From Desulfotignum sp. (GTDB lineage: Bacteria; Desulfobacterota; Desulfobacteria; Desulfobacterales; Desulfobacteraceae): a DNA stretch of 64,000 nucleotides. Numbering within the stretch: position 1 is the first letter of the stretch; each line of letters opens with the position of its first letter. The position numbers were made by a program, and so were the translations under genes. The DNA lies in assembly GCA_018399285.1 (NCBI GenBank), contig JAGYOW010000001.1, positions 93,741-157,740 on the forward strand. The letters run 5' to 3'. The notes below the pieces were generated by a model. That model ran no database searches. It was given only the letters and a program-made list of their open reading frames with translations, and was not told the origin of the DNA. Shown piece by piece: positions 46,913-56,428 of the stretch.

Positions 46913-47584
46913 ATGTCCGACAACTGGATGGCTGTATTTCGTGAGAATTTGACCCGGGGAAGCCGGGAAATGGGGCTTGACCTCACCCAGGTTCAGTTGG
47001 AGCAAATGGCTTGCCATGCAGCCCTGCTGGAAAAATGGAACCAGCATGTCAACCTGACCGCCATCAAGGGGCCTGCCGCTCTGGCAAACAAGCATTTTCT
47101 GGATGCGGTGGCCATTCAGCCGTATATTTGCGGCATAAATGGGCGATGGTTGGACATGGGCACCGGCGGCGGGTTCCCGGGACTGCCGGTGAAACTGCTG
47201 AATCCAGGCATTTGCATGGTGCTGGTGGATGCATCCCGAAAAAAAATCCATTTTCTCAAACATGTGATCCGGATGCTGAAAATGGATGGAATCCAAGCGA
47301 TCCATGGGCGGGTGGATGACTTACACCATGATCCGGGATTTGACGGACGGTTTGACGGAATCCTGGCCCGGGGACTGGCCGGTCTCGACCGCCTGGCCGA
47401 TCTGGCTGCCCCGCTGATGGCACCAAAAGGAACGCTCTATGCCTTGAAAAGTCCGGGTGCCAGAGAGGAACTCACCGATGACCTGGAAATAAAATTTTTA
47501 ATTCAATGGGATGATTATGAATTGCCGGATGGCAACGAAGTGCGATCTCTGGTTCGGTTGACGCAAAAACAAAAAAGTTCCTGA
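46913..47584 (+). CDS. rsmG: 16S rRNA (guanine-527-N7) methyltransferase
   Basis: Methylates G527 of 16S rRNA. The 223 aa have LLEKWNQHVNLTAIKGPAALANKHFLDAVA near 36-65, the SAM site WLDMGTGGGFPGLPVKLL near 77-94, LVDASRKKIHFLKHV near 104-118, and the acidic VDDLHHD. It often accompanies mnmG and parAB near the origin, but not here. The ATG at 46913 is chosen; a TTG at 46904 overlapping the previous stop is an alternative. A terminator follows. Confidence 0.93.
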   Translation: MSDNWMAVFRENLTRGSREMGLDLTQVQLEQMACHAALLEKWNQHVNLTAIKGPAALANKHFLDAVAIQPYICGINGRWLDMGTGGGFPGLPVKLLNPGICMVLVDASRKKIHFLKHVIRMLKMDGIQAIHGRVDDLHHDPGFDGRFDGILARGLAGLDRLADLAAPLMAPKGTLYALKSPGAREELTDDLEIKFLIQWDDYELPDGNEVRSLVRLTQKQKSS

Positions 47585-47608
47585 ATTGTTGAAATTCAGG
47601 AACTTTTT
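47572..47608. terminator. Bidirectional intrinsic terminator between rsmG and the cold-shock gene
   Basis: A perfect 16-bp inverted repeat, AAAAAGTTCCTGAATT against AATTCAGGAACTTTTT, with a loop of about 5 nt (GTTGA). The ends are A/T tracts on both strands. It overlaps the rsmG stop and lies 43 nt beyond the csp stop. Confidence 0.88.
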
Positions 47609-47650
47609 ATCAGTCTGTCAGGTATGTCTGAAATAACACCAAAGGGTATT

Positions 47651-47854
47651 TTAGAGCACCGTCACATTTTTGGCAGAAGGCCCTTTCTGGCCTTCCTCGA
47701 TGTCAAATGACACCCGGTCCCCTTCATTGAGGGACTTGAAACCGCTGGAATTAATGCCGGAGTGGTGTACAAATACATCTTTTCCACCGCCTTCAACTTC
47801 GATGAAACCAAACCCTTTTGAGTCGTTAAACCATTTTACAATACCATTTGCCAT
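47651..47854 (-). CDS. Cold-shock domain protein (CspA family)
   Basis: A 67-residue single-strand nucleic-acid-binding protein. It has the RNP1 motif KGFGFIEV near 13-20 and RNP2 DVFVHHS near 27-33, with FNDSKGFGF and [10 protein letters not shown] in the usual places. CAGGAGAG precedes the ATG by 7 nt. A TATAAT promoter at 47980-48007 gives a leader of about 118 nt, as for cold-inducible csp mRNAs. Confidence 0.96.
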   Translation of the reverse strand: MANGIVKWFNDSKGFGFIEVEGGGKDVFVHHSGINSSGFKSLNEGDRVSFDIEEGQKGPSAKNVTVL

Positions 47855-47979
47855 GTCGGCGCTCTCCTGTAATAAAAAATAAAAAAAATCTGTTTGCTTT
47901 GGGGTGATATTTCATGAGAAATAGCAAATACACCTTACCGGCGAAAACAATCCGTCAGCACTTTGAAGCTGATTGCCCG

Positions 47980-48007
47980 ATTATAATGGTCTGTCTGCAA
48001 AAGTCAA
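47980..48007 (-). promoter_or_regulatory. Promoter of the cold-shock gene
   Basis: Minus strand TTGACT, 16-bp spacer, perfect TATAAT. It lies about 125 bp before the ATG, leaving a long 5' leader. Confidence 0.65.
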
Positions 48008-48126
48008 GCGTTGTTTGTGAGGGTCCGCAAAATATCCAGAACCTCATTCTTGATTTTTGAACTGGTTTCTCGTATGGTGATTCCAACACACCGGTTCTTA
48101 AAAAATTCAGGAAGGAGAAAAGGCTT

Positions 48127-48609
48127 ATGCCCGGAATGAAGACCGCACCTCTCAGGGTGAACCGCAGCAGTGGATTCACTCTGGTAGAACTGATGGTGGT
48201 CGTGGCCCTGATCGGCATTCTGACGGGCATTGCCGTTCCCAACATTCTTGCATACCTGCCCACGTTCCGTCTTCATTCCGCAGCCCGGCAGGTCATGACT
48301 GATATCAACTATGCAAGGGGCCGGGCCGCGTCGTTGAATGAAGATTATAAAATTGTACCTAATTTTATATCAAACACATATGATATTAGGCGGGAAGATG
48401 ACTCGGTTGAAAAAACGGTGATTGCTCTACAGGAATATGATATTTCACTTAAATCTCAAGGTAGCTCAAACAGCGTGACTTTTTATCCTACCGGCAGAGC
48501 AAGTTTTGGAAGCAGTTTTATTCTTGAAAATTCCAAGGGAGAAGAAATTAAGATCACGATTTCAATAGCAGGGCGGGTTAAAAAAGGCCCCATAGAAAAG
48601 GGGAGTTAA
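48127..48609 (+). CDS. Type IV pilus/type II secretion minor pseudopilin, FimT/GspH family
   Basis: A 160-aa minor pilin. The prepilin peptidase site is SSGFTLVELMVVVALIGILTGIAVPNIL (Gly/Phe near 16-17), with the Glu+5 of the mature protein. The GspH/FimT part follows (ARQVMTDINYARGRAASLNEDYKI) with a beta-rich C-terminus. GGAAGGAG precedes the ATG. It starts an operon with PilV-, PilW- and PilX-like genes, the standard minor-pilin order that primes pilus assembly. Confidence 0.88.
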   Translation: MPGMKTAPLRVNRSSGFTLVELMVVVALIGILTGIAVPNILAYLPTFRLHSAARQVMTDINYARGRAASLNEDYKIVPNFISNTYDIRREDDSVEKTVIALQEYDISLKSQGSSNSVTFYPTGRASFGSSFILENSKGEEIKITISIAGRVKKGPIEKGS

Positions 48610-48616
48610 GGAATCC

Positions 48617-49006
48617 ATGAAAGTTATTCAATCTAAAAAAGGGTTTACCCTGCTGGAAGTGCTGTTTGCCCTGGCCATATTTTCCATTGGACTGATGGCC
48701 ATCATCGGTATGACCACCATGACGATCAAAAGCAATTATATGAGCAAAAATTTGACCACTGCGGTTCATCTGGCTCAGAACAAGCTGGAAACACTCAAGG
48801 CGGGATTATATGATGATATCGACAATGCCGGTTTATCAGATGGAAATCGGCCTGAATTCACAAGGAAGGTGGGTCCGGAATTTTTAATCGCAGTGTGACT
48901 GTGACAACCAGCACGGCTCCGGATTATAAAACCGTGGAAGTAACCGTCTCCTGGTCGGATTCCTGATCCACGTCAAGTGGCCATGCAGACCATCATTGCC
49001 CAATGA
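48617..49006 (+). pseudogene. PilV-like minor pilin, C-terminal frame broken
   Basis: A minor pilin with prepilin motif KKGFTLLEVLFALAIFSIGLMAIIGMTTM at 7-35, then NLTTAVHLAQNKLETLKAGLYDD, typical of PilV. At about 48875 the frame is lost; the continuation SVTVTTSTAPDYKTVEVTVSWSDS and QVAMQTIIAQ is readable to a TGA at 49004. Two or more indels separate these. The stop overlaps the next ATG (49003), so the two were coupled. Sequence error or decay cannot be told apart here. Confidence 0.75.
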
Positions 49007-51390
49007 ATAGAACCCGTTTGCCTATAGGGCACGGATATGCAAAGCACGGAAAAGAACGCCTTCTGGATTCACTTTGGTCGAGATCCTTGTGGCTCTGGCG
49101 ATAACAAGTATACTGGTTACGGCTATCTACCGTTTTCATCGGCCAGCATCATGCCTACACGGTCCAGGACCAGGTAATCGAAATGGGCAGAATGCCCGGG
49201 CCGCCATGGATATGATCCGGCGGGATCTGCGTATGACGGATATCATTCCATGGGAGAAGAATTGCTTGAAAACATAGATGGTTTTGTTCCAAGTGATATT
49301 ATCCGGATTACCCCTTGCCTGTAATTTTGAATAATAGGCGATCAAAAATTACGCAAGGATTTCTGTCTAGGTTCCGGATATGATCACTTTTTGACGATTC
49401 AGCCCAAGCACAATAATTTTGCCACTCTTGATCAAATTGCAGATAACTAGATACGAATATAATTTTGAAAGCAGGAGAAGGTGCAGAGTTTACTGTAAAT
49501 GATATGATTCATATCGGGGCATGTTCGGAATATGCCAAAGTGACAGCCATATCAGGAGATGCATTGACTGTTGAAGTTATTTCAGAGAGGTAAAAAACTT
49601 GCCCAAGAACATAAAATGGAAACGCCGGTAAGCAAAATCAGTGTGGTCAGTTATGCGGTGATCTGCAGATGCGGACAGTACTTCGGTTTTGAAAAGATGG
49701 GAATGTGAGAATAAAGCTAAATACTGTGATCCAATATCAGCCTGTTGCAGAAAACATCACTGATATGCAGATCGACAAAGATGGTACGACCGGAGAAATC
49801 CTGATCACATTGGCGTCTCAAACCGACCGCCCGGATCATAAATTCCAACCCAACAACGGGTATCGCACCTATACCGCCAATGCCCGGATTATGGCACGCA
49901 ATGCCGGTGTGGATGGCGTGGATGTCGGAACCGACTGCCCGCTTCCAGACGCCCCTACCACCGTGTCTTTGACCGGTCTGGACCCATCCCTGTGAAATAA
50001 ATACCAACGGGACGCGGTGACTGTGTCGGGAAACGGATTGTGAGGTTACGGGCTATAAAAGTGTTTTATACTACCAATCCTAATGGTTTTATGACGGCAG
50101 TGTGGATGTGCAATGTGACCTTCACATATACTCTTGATGTGGCTGGGCTGAACGCCTGCACCTATTATATCGCTGTTGCCGCAGTGAACAGTGCCGGAAC
50201 CGGACCGAAATTCGTGGTAGACGGGGGGATCACTGATACATTTTCTCCGGCGGTCCCCATGGTCCACTGAACTTCCTGCTGAAAATATCAATGGCGTGGA
50301 AGAAAAGTGGTGCTCTCCTGGAATAAAAACACGGAATGTGATTTACAAGGTTATAGTATCGAAAGAAAGCTGGAATCAGATACCGATACAGAATTTTGAC
50401 GAGATCAATAATTCAATTATTTCAGAGAGTTAGACACTTATACAGATATTGGTTTTGGCTCACCTACCGTCATTGAAGAAATTGACTGTCAAACCTATAC
50501 TTACCGTATCAGGCGGCGGATTATTGTCCCCCAGTGACGACTGGTCCGCCGAAGTGTCAGCTGCTCCCCGCACCGGCCCCTCCCACAGGGCCTGTCTTTT
50601 GAGACGGATGGCACAAGCGATACTCTTTCCTGGACCCCTGTCCACAAAGATGATTTTGTCGGGCTGAATGACCTGAATTATATCAAAGAATATCACGTGG
50701 AATATACACCAGATACACCAGAAGAAGGTAGTTCGCCGGTTGTAGTAACGTTAGATGCCCGGAACGACCACCTGGACCAGCAACGCCTCGAATTCTTATT
50801 ATGATGTCAGTGCGTTTGATGCCTGCGGGAAATGAAAGTGGCTTCTGACTTTTCTTCTGCATGCATAGATAAATTACCCAATATTTCGATTACGTCTCCT
50901 TCTGAAAGTGAATCCTGGGAACGAAGACAATCAGCGGAACAGCGACTGCAACAAGTGAGCGAACTATTACCAAGTCCGGCTGAAAATTGATGACACTGCA
51001 TGGGTAAGTAAGCGGCACAGACCCATGGTCCTATGACTGGAACACCAGAGGTGAAGCGGAGGGCACATACCATTACCGTTGGTGCGTATGACAGTAACGG
51101 GTGTTATGCACAGGCGTCTGTTTCCGTATCAGTGTCAAATACCGATGTGGTTATCGGTGATTTGGCGTGTAAAGCTTTTTTGGATGCGGGGTACAGATGA
51201 ATATGCATATCTTGTCGCCTATGTGTATGACGCAACAAACGACCTTCCTGTTTCTGATGCAGCAATTAAATCTGAGGTTGCCGTGGGACCCAATTTTTAT
51301 GAACTGTTGCCTAAAATGAGCTTGGGTATTACGGAGGAGATCTCCACCGCCTGTGAAATGAAAACAGATGACAATGAAGCCCTAATTTAA
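49003..51390 (+). pseudogene. PilW-like minor pilin with FN3/Ig-like modules, many frameshifts
   Basis: A prepilin-like N-terminus is readable at about 49058-49140 (SGFTLVEILVALAITSILVTAIY), then QNARAAMDMIRRDLRMTD, the PilW signature. A PilW-type body follows (YQPVAENITDMQIDKDGTTGEILITLASQTDRP near 49735, NGYRTYTANARIMARNAG). Unusually, it continues with fibronectin-III-like segments (GYKVFYTTNPNGF, LDVAGLNACTYYIAVAAVNSAGTGPK near 50040-50210; VLSWNKNTECDLQGYSIERK near 50310; LSWTPVHKDDFVGL and IKEYHVEYTPDTPEEGS near 50630-50730) and an Ig-like repeat (KIDDTAWVSVSGT and DWNTRGEAEGTYTITVGAYDSNG near 50980-51100). At least fifteen indels break it. The limits are approximate. Cohesive modules fit an adhesive pilus tip, as inference. 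Confidence 0.6.
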
Positions 51391-51543
51391 ACACTATTGC
51401 TGTTAAAACACAACAAAAATTCCGTTCCGGGCACGATCACTGTCACGGTAAAGAAGACGACCAGAGGAAGATACCTGTTCCTGGACCTTATCGAACGGGT
51501 CTGCACAATGAATGATTACAAGACCGGACATACAGGTGTTTTT

Positions 51544-52529
51544 ATGAAAAACAATCCTTGTTGGCAAGTCAGAACGGATCCGCCCTGATCATCTGTTTGC
51601 TCAGTCCTGGCGGTACTTTTCTGCTAGACACCCAGCCGCGCTGATGGTGTCCACCACCAATCAGACCATTGCCGGCAATTATCGGAAACAATCCCAGGCG
51701 TTTTTGTGGCTGAGGCAGGGTTGCAAAAGGCCATTGCTGAATTGAAAAACAATATGGCCTGGCGGGAAGACACAACAGGTGTCGAGACCGGAGATATGGT
51801 TATCCGAAACATCACGGCTGAATATACGGCAAACATATATGATACCAGCAAGGATGCCACGCTTCCCGGCGGTCATATCAGGCTGGTGTCCGAAGGGGTA
51901 TTTCAGGATTCCCGCCAGACTGTGGAATCGATCATCCGTTTTCTCCTGATCCGGAATTTAAAGCGAATTCCCCTCCCGCCGCACAATGAGTGACATCAGG
52001 CAAGAATCACGCCAAAGGAACCCATGTCATAAACGGGTATGACAATGACGGGGTGATGGAGTACTGATATGGTGCGCACTGAACAATATCTGCCTGATGT
52101 GAATCAAGATGCGTTAAAAACATTTGCCGATATAACTAATCGAGGGGGATCTGACGGACAACCCGGGGCCGACCGATTCTGGAAAGATCCTTTCAATGAT
52201 CCGCCTGAACGTCCTTACATAATCCACGTTACAGAGACCTGAATCTCTCTGGCAATGTTCATGTGTACGGGGTCATTTTTGTAGAGAGGTGAGGATAACA
52301 GGATCTGCCAGAGTTGTTGGGGTGGTCTACTACTAACACCACTGGGATAACCGAAATAAAGGGCGGGATCTCGGACGATCAACCAGTCGTGGGGCAGCTC
52401 ATTTGCGGGCCGGGTGGGGTCCAACCGGCCGGAAACCATGTAAAGTTATTCAGCTGGTTCAGCCTTATGTGGATGCATTCAACTAAATTCGGTGGTGAAA
52501 AGCTGAATGTTGATGAAGCGGGCAGCTGA
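51544..52529 (+). pseudogene. PilX-like minor pilin, frameshifted
   Basis: Starts MKNNPCWQ, then SALIICLLS with a short hydrophobic stretch (the PilX N-terminal domain). After breaks it continues with AEAGLQKAIAELKNNMAWRED (clean from 51706), GDMVIRNITAEYTANIYD and GGHIRLVSEGVFQDSRQTVESIIRF. Beyond 51990 other frames give GTHVINGYDNDG, NLSGNVHVYGVIFV and STNTTGITEIKGGISDDQPVVGQLICGPGG, matching the C-terminal beta region of a PilX-like protein. The end near 52529 is estimated. Indels are dense from 51570 to 51700 and from 51985 on. Confidence 0.6.
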
Positions 52530-52611
52530 GCTGTCTTCAGGAGACCCATTGACTTTCATTCTGTTCCGTTTTTAGAAAAGCATATGTTTTAAAATAAAAA
52601 GAGAGGATTTG

Positions 52612-53159
52612 ATGAGACAAACAATTAAAACGGTGCTTATTTGGGTAGCGAAGTATTGGCATGCTTTGTGGGGTTGACGGGGTGCACCAATATATTTTCA
52701 GGCCTGTATTGAATCCCAGCTGAGACGGTAACTCCTGCATCCGTGTCCGAACCTGCGGCAAAACCGTCACCAGAGTCCAAAAAAAGAACCGCGGTGTACT
52801 ATGATTTTGAAGATGTGCTGATCCCGGTGGAACTGCAGGTCCTTCAGGATAAAAGTATGATCGTGTCCACCCCGGGATTTACATCCGGGATTCTGATGCT
52901 TAAAGGAAGGGTGGAACGGCGCTCTTTGATCAATTTTTTCAACAACAACATGGTCAAGGACAACTGGGCCATGGTCAGCCAGATTGCCTCACCCAACATG
53001 GCGATTCTGGTGTTTGAAAAATCCATAAAATCCGCAGTGATTTCCATTAAAAGCGAGCATATCTACACCTATGTGGAAGTCGGAGTGGCGGCCCGGGTGA
53101 ATCAAGGCCGTCTGCCGGATAATACCGATGCCCTGCTTGAATCGGATCTTGTCCAGTGA
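52612..53159 (+). CDS. Putative lipoprotein of unknown function (signal region frame broken)
   Basis: An ATG at 52612 follows AGAGGA. The first codons (MRQTIKTVLIW) begin a signal peptide that, after one or two base corrections, reaches GLTGCTN, a lipobox. The frame then changes near 52640-52735 and is clean from 52743 on: a proline-rich linker SEPAAKPSPESKKR, then YYDFEDVLIPVELQVLQDKSMIVSTPGFTSGILMLKGRVERRSLINFFNNNMVKDNWAMVSQIASPNMAILVFEKS. I do not recognise the domain. Its stop overlaps the coaBC start. The position after the pilus genes hints at an envelope role, but its co-expression with coaBC is as likely. Confidence 0.65.
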
Positions 53160-54367
53160 CGATATTGAATCAAAAACATATTCTGCTGGGCGTCACCGGC
53201 GGAATCGCTGCATACAAATCCGTGGAACTGCTCCGGCTTTTGAAAAAAGCCGGAGCAGACGTGGATGTGGCCATGACGGAGGCCGCGTTGCGGTTTGTGG
53301 GCAAAACCACGTTTGAAGTGCTGTCGGAAAATCCCGTGATCACGGATCTGTGGGAAGATTCCCACGGATCCGTGGCCCATATTGATGTGGCAACAAGATG
53401 CGATGCCGCAGTGATCGCGCCGGCCACGGCCAACTGCATTGCCAAGCTGGCTCATGGGCTGGCTGATGATGCATTGACCACCACATTTCTGGCAGTGACG
53501 GCCCCGGTCATGATCTGTCCGGCCATGAACACCCATATGTATGAAAATATCCGGGTCCAGCGAAACCTGGATGTCCTGGAACAGGACGGGGTCCATATTC
53601 TGGATCCGGACACCGGATCTCTGGCCTGTAAAACCACAGGACCCGGCCGTCTGCCCGATCCCCGGCTCATTGTGGACCGCATGGAACAGATGCTGACACC
53701 CAAAGATTTTGCCGGCAAACAGGTGCTGGTGTCGGCCGGCCCCACCCTGGAGCCCATTGACCCGGTGCGGTATGTGAGCAATCACTCCTCCGGCAAGATG
53801 GGATATGCCGTTGCCAAAGCTGCAGAAATGCGGGGCGCCTCCGTGACCCTGGTCACCGGTCCGGTGAGCCTGGATCCGCCTGTGGGCGTTGAAACAATTT
53901 GCGTACAGACCTGCCATGATATGGCTGATACCATGCTCTCTAAAATGGCGCATGCGGATATCATCATCCAGGTGGCGGCTGTGGCGGATTTCCGGCCGGA
54001 TCGCCAGGAAACCCTGAAAATAAAAAAAACATCTGACCAGGACCGCATGACCTTGAGCCTGGTGCAGAATCCGGACATTCTCCGGACTATGGGGGAGCGC
54101 AAGCGGCCCGACCAGCTTCTGGTGGGTTTTGCCGCAGAAACCCATGATCTGGCAGCCAATGCCGTTAAAAAAATCAAGAAAAAAAATCTGGACATGATCG
54201 CAGCCAACCTGGTGGGGGGAAAAGACGCGGGATTTCAGGCCGACACCAATAAGGTGACCCTGTTTTTCAAAGACGGGTCTAAAACCGACATTCCGCTGAT
54301 GGATAAACAGGCCGTGGCCCATGTTCTTCTGGACAACCTACTGCCCCGGCTTGATCCGCGCGGTTGA
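53156..54367 (+). CDS. coaBC: Bifunctional phosphopantothenoylcysteine decarboxylase/phosphopantothenate-cysteine ligase
   Basis: Two sequential steps of coenzyme A synthesis. CoaC is N-terminal (about 1-185): HILLGVTGGIAAYKSVELLRLLKKAGADV, PATANCIAKLAHGLADDALTTTFLA, and PAMNTHMYENIRVQRN, including the FMN site. CoaB is C-terminal: VLVSAGPTLEPIDPVRYVSNHSSGKMGYAVAKAA, AAVADFRP, and KKNLDMIAANLVGGKDAGFQADTNKV with the catalytic Lys region. A GTG start overlaps the previous TGA. 403 aa is the standard length. It leads the long run to transaldolase. Confidence 0.96.
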   Translation: MTILNQKHILLGVTGGIAAYKSVELLRLLKKAGADVDVAMTEAALRFVGKTTFEVLSENPVITDLWEDSHGSVAHIDVATRCDAAVIAPATANCIAKLAHGLADDALTTTFLAVTAPVMICPAMNTHMYENIRVQRNLDVLEQDGVHILDPDTGSLACKTTGPGRLPDPRLIVDRMEQMLTPKDFAGKQVLVSAGPTLEPIDPVRYVSNHSSGKMGYAVAKAAEMRGASVTLVTGPVSLDPPVGVETICVQTCHDMADTMLSKMAHADIIIQVAAVADFRPDRQETLKIKKTSDQDRMTLSLVQNPDILRTMGERKRPDQLLVGFAAETHDLAANAVKKIKKKNLDMIAANLVGGKDAGFQADTNKVTLFFKDGSKTDIPLMDKQAVAHVLLDNLLPRLDPRG

Positions 54368-54379
54368 TTCCAGCCTGTC

Positions 54380-54961
54380 ATGATACCTTTGGAAAATATA
54401 TCTATTTTGAATACATCCGTAACGCTTCCGGACATCATCGATGATCTGTCCGGATACCTGCGGTGCCAGAAACAAATGGGACTCACCCGGGTGACGCTTT
54501 CCGCGCGTTCCCTGGACATCCTGGCTGCCTGGGGCCGGCCGGTCGTACCCCGGAAACCTTTCAGACACGCCGGTCCGGCATCGTCAAACGTGGTGCTGGT
54601 GGATGGGGCCGACACTTTTTTTACGGGTGAGGCAGGTGCGCTGTTGAAAAAAATTCTGGCAGCCATGAAACTGGCTGAAGACAACATCTGTCTTTGCAAT
54701 GCCCCGGATGCGGAACAGGTGTTTGCTTTTCTGCAATCGGTTCAGCCGGTTGTGGTGATCGCGCTGGGAGACCGGGCGGCCCGGATCGTGACCGGGATTC
54801 AGAAGCCGGTGGCAGCCATTCGGGGACAATTTTTTGAGATCCGGGGATTTTCAGTGATGCCTACGTTTCATCCATCCCAGCTGCTCAAAGATCCGGGCCT
54901 GAAGCGCTCAGTGTGGGAAGACATGCAGCAGGTCATGCAGATCAACGGTATTGTGTCATGA
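54380..54961 (+). CDS. Uracil-DNA glycosylase-fold protein, catalytic motif apparently missing
   Basis: A 193-aa protein related to family 4/5 UDGs by its second half: TGEAGALLKKILAAMKLAEDNICLCN near 82-107, PVVVIALGDRAARIVTG near 122-138 and the motif MPTFHPSQLLKDPGLKRSVWEDMQQVM near 160-186. Where active enzymes have the G-E-x-P-G loop, it has VVLVDGADTF. The first Cys pair of the iron-sulfur site is reduced to CQKQ and the KCRPP block is lost. So it may bind DNA or bases without excision, or use other residues. It lies 12 nt after coaBC and overlaps xerC (ATGA). Confidence 0.7.
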   Translation: MIPLENISILNTSVTLPDIIDDLSGYLRCQKQMGLTRVTLSARSLDILAAWGRPVVPRKPFRHAGPASSNVVLVDGADTFFTGEAGALLKKILAAMKLAEDNICLCNAPDAEQVFAFLQSVQPVVVIALGDRAARIVTGIQKPVAAIRGQFFEIRGFSVMPTFHPSQLLKDPGLKRSVWEDMQQVMQINGIVS

Positions 54962-55860
54962 TTCTTGACCGATTCATCGATATTCTGACTGCGGAAAAAG
55001 GATATTCCCCCCATACCTGCCGGGCGTACCGGTCGGATATTCTGGATTTTCTGCAATTTGTCGCTGACGGGTCTGATGACCCGGATCCATCAACTGACGT
55101 GCAAACCCATTTTGAAGCACACGCGGCCCAGGTGGACAGGCAGACCCTGAAACAGTATCTGGCATCCCGGGTCCGGGCGGGAAAACAAAAAAGGACCCTG
55201 TCCCGGCGGTTGTCCGCTTTAAAAGCGTTTTTTGATTTTCTGGTGAGAGAAAAACAGATGCTGGCCAATCCGGCGGACGGAATTCCGTTTCCCAAACTGG
55301 GCCGGCCCATTCCCCGGGTACTGACCGTGGATGACGTGTTCCGGTTGCTGGATTCCATCAAAACCGGCACCTGGCTGGAAAAGCGCAACCATGCCATGTT
55401 TGAGACTTTTTATTCCACGGGCATGCGCATTTCCGAGATCCATGGGTTGAACATGGATCACATTGACTTTCACAACCAAGTGATTAGAGTGTCCGGCAAA
55501 GGCGGCAAACAGCGGATCGTACCGGTGGGGCGCCGGGCGTTGACAGCGGTGAGAACGTATCGGGACACCGTGTCAACGGATTTGAAGCCTGTTTTTCTGA
55601 ACAAGGATTTCGGGCGGCTGTCCACCCGGTCCATCCGGCGGATTCTGGATCACATCGTGAATCAGTGCGGCCTGCACGTGCCTGTATCCCCCCATGTGCT
55701 GCGCCATTGTTTTGCCACGCACATGCTGGATTCCGGGGCGGATTTGCGGGGGATTCAGGAAATTTTAGGCCATGCCAGTCTGTCCACCACCCAGGTGTAC
55801 ACCCATGTGAGCATGGACCATTTGATGCAGGTGTACGACAACGCGCACCCAAGGAGTTGA
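54958..55860 (+). CDS. xerC: Tyrosine recombinase XerC
   Basis: Resolves chromosome dimers at dif together with XerD and FtsK. The 300 aa consist of an N-terminal SAM-like domain (to about 110: DRFIDILTAEKGYSPHTCRAYRSDILDFLQF) and a catalytic domain with all six residues: Arg in STGMRISEIHGL, Lys in VSGKGGKQRIVPVG, His-x-x-Arg in SPHVLRHCFATHMLDSGADLRGIQEILGHASLSTTQVYTHV, with the Tyr nucleophile in QVYTH. The ATG at 54958 overlaps the preceding stop; a start at 54913 would extend into it. The xerC-hslV-hslU order matches the classic codV-hslVU cluster. Confidence 0.94.
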   Translation: MILDRFIDILTAEKGYSPHTCRAYRSDILDFLQFVADGSDDPDPSTDVQTHFEAHAAQVDRQTLKQYLASRVRAGKQKRTLSRRLSALKAFFDFLVREKQMLANPADGIPFPKLGRPIPRVLTVDDVFRLLDSIKTGTWLEKRNHAMFETFYSTGMRISEIHGLNMDHIDFHNQVIRVSGKGGKQRIVPVGRRALTAVRTYRDTVSTDLKPVFLNKDFGRLSTRSIRRILDHIVNQCGLHVPVSPHVLRHCFATHMLDSGADLRGIQEILGHASLSTTQVYTHVSMDHLMQVYDNAHPRS

Positions 55861-55869
55861 AACAGCAAT

Positions 55870-56412
55870 ATGAGCAACGACACATTTCACGGAACCACAA
55901 TCCTGGCCTTGCGATCCGGTGCTACCGTGGTCATGGCCGGAGACGGCCAGGTTACATTGGGCACTATCGTGACCAAGCACAAGGCCAGAAAAGTCCGGAA
56001 AATTTTTCATGATAAAATCATCATCGGGTTTGCCGGAGCCACGGCGGATGCCCTGACCCTGTCGGAAAAACTGGAGGAAAAACTGGAGCGTTACAACGGC
56101 AACCTGACACGCAGCTGTGTGGAGCTGGCCAGGGAATGGCGCACGGACAAATATCTGCGGCGCCTGGAAGCCATGATGCTTGCCGCCGATCGTGACAACA
56201 CCTATCTGCTGTCGGGCAACGGAGACGTGATCGAGCCGGACCAGGGAGTTATCAGTATCGGATCCGGCAGCCCGGCAGCCCAGTCCGCAGCCATCGCGTT
56301 GATGGAAAACACGGATCTGTCCGCCCGGCAGATCGTTGAAAAAGCCATGAAGATCGCTGGGGATCTGTGCATTTATACCAATCATGAGGTCACCATTGAA
56401 GAACTCAACTGA
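55870..56412 (+). CDS. hslV: ATP-dependent protease subunit HslV
   Basis: Threonine peptidase of the HslUV (ClpQY) protease. Catalytic TTI follows an 8-residue leader MSNDTFHG, which must be removed to expose the N-terminal Thr; leaders of a few residues are usual outside enterobacteria. Further: [23 protein letters not shown] near 22-44, [20 protein letters not shown], and [17 protein letters not shown]. The 180-aa length is normal. HslU begins 16 nt downstream. Confidence 0.97.
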   Translation: MSNDTFHGTTILALRSGATVVMAGDGQVTLGTIVTKHKARKVRKIFHDKIIIGFAGATADALTLSEKLEEKLERYNGNLTRSCVELAREWRTDKYLRRLEAMMLAADRDNTYLLSGNGDVIEPDQGVISIGSGSPAAQSAAIALMENTDLSARQIVEKAMKIAGDLCIYTNHEVTIEELN

Positions 56413-56428
56413 TACCGGGAATGGATTC

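Noticed and set aside
49003..51390. Phase-variable adhesin by simple repeat slippage
   Set aside because: The indels are scattered and not located in homopolymer or short tandem repeats; error or decay explains them better.
54958..55860. Mobile-element integrase
   Set aside because: Length, motifs and the hslVU neighbourhood all fit the chromosomal XerC.
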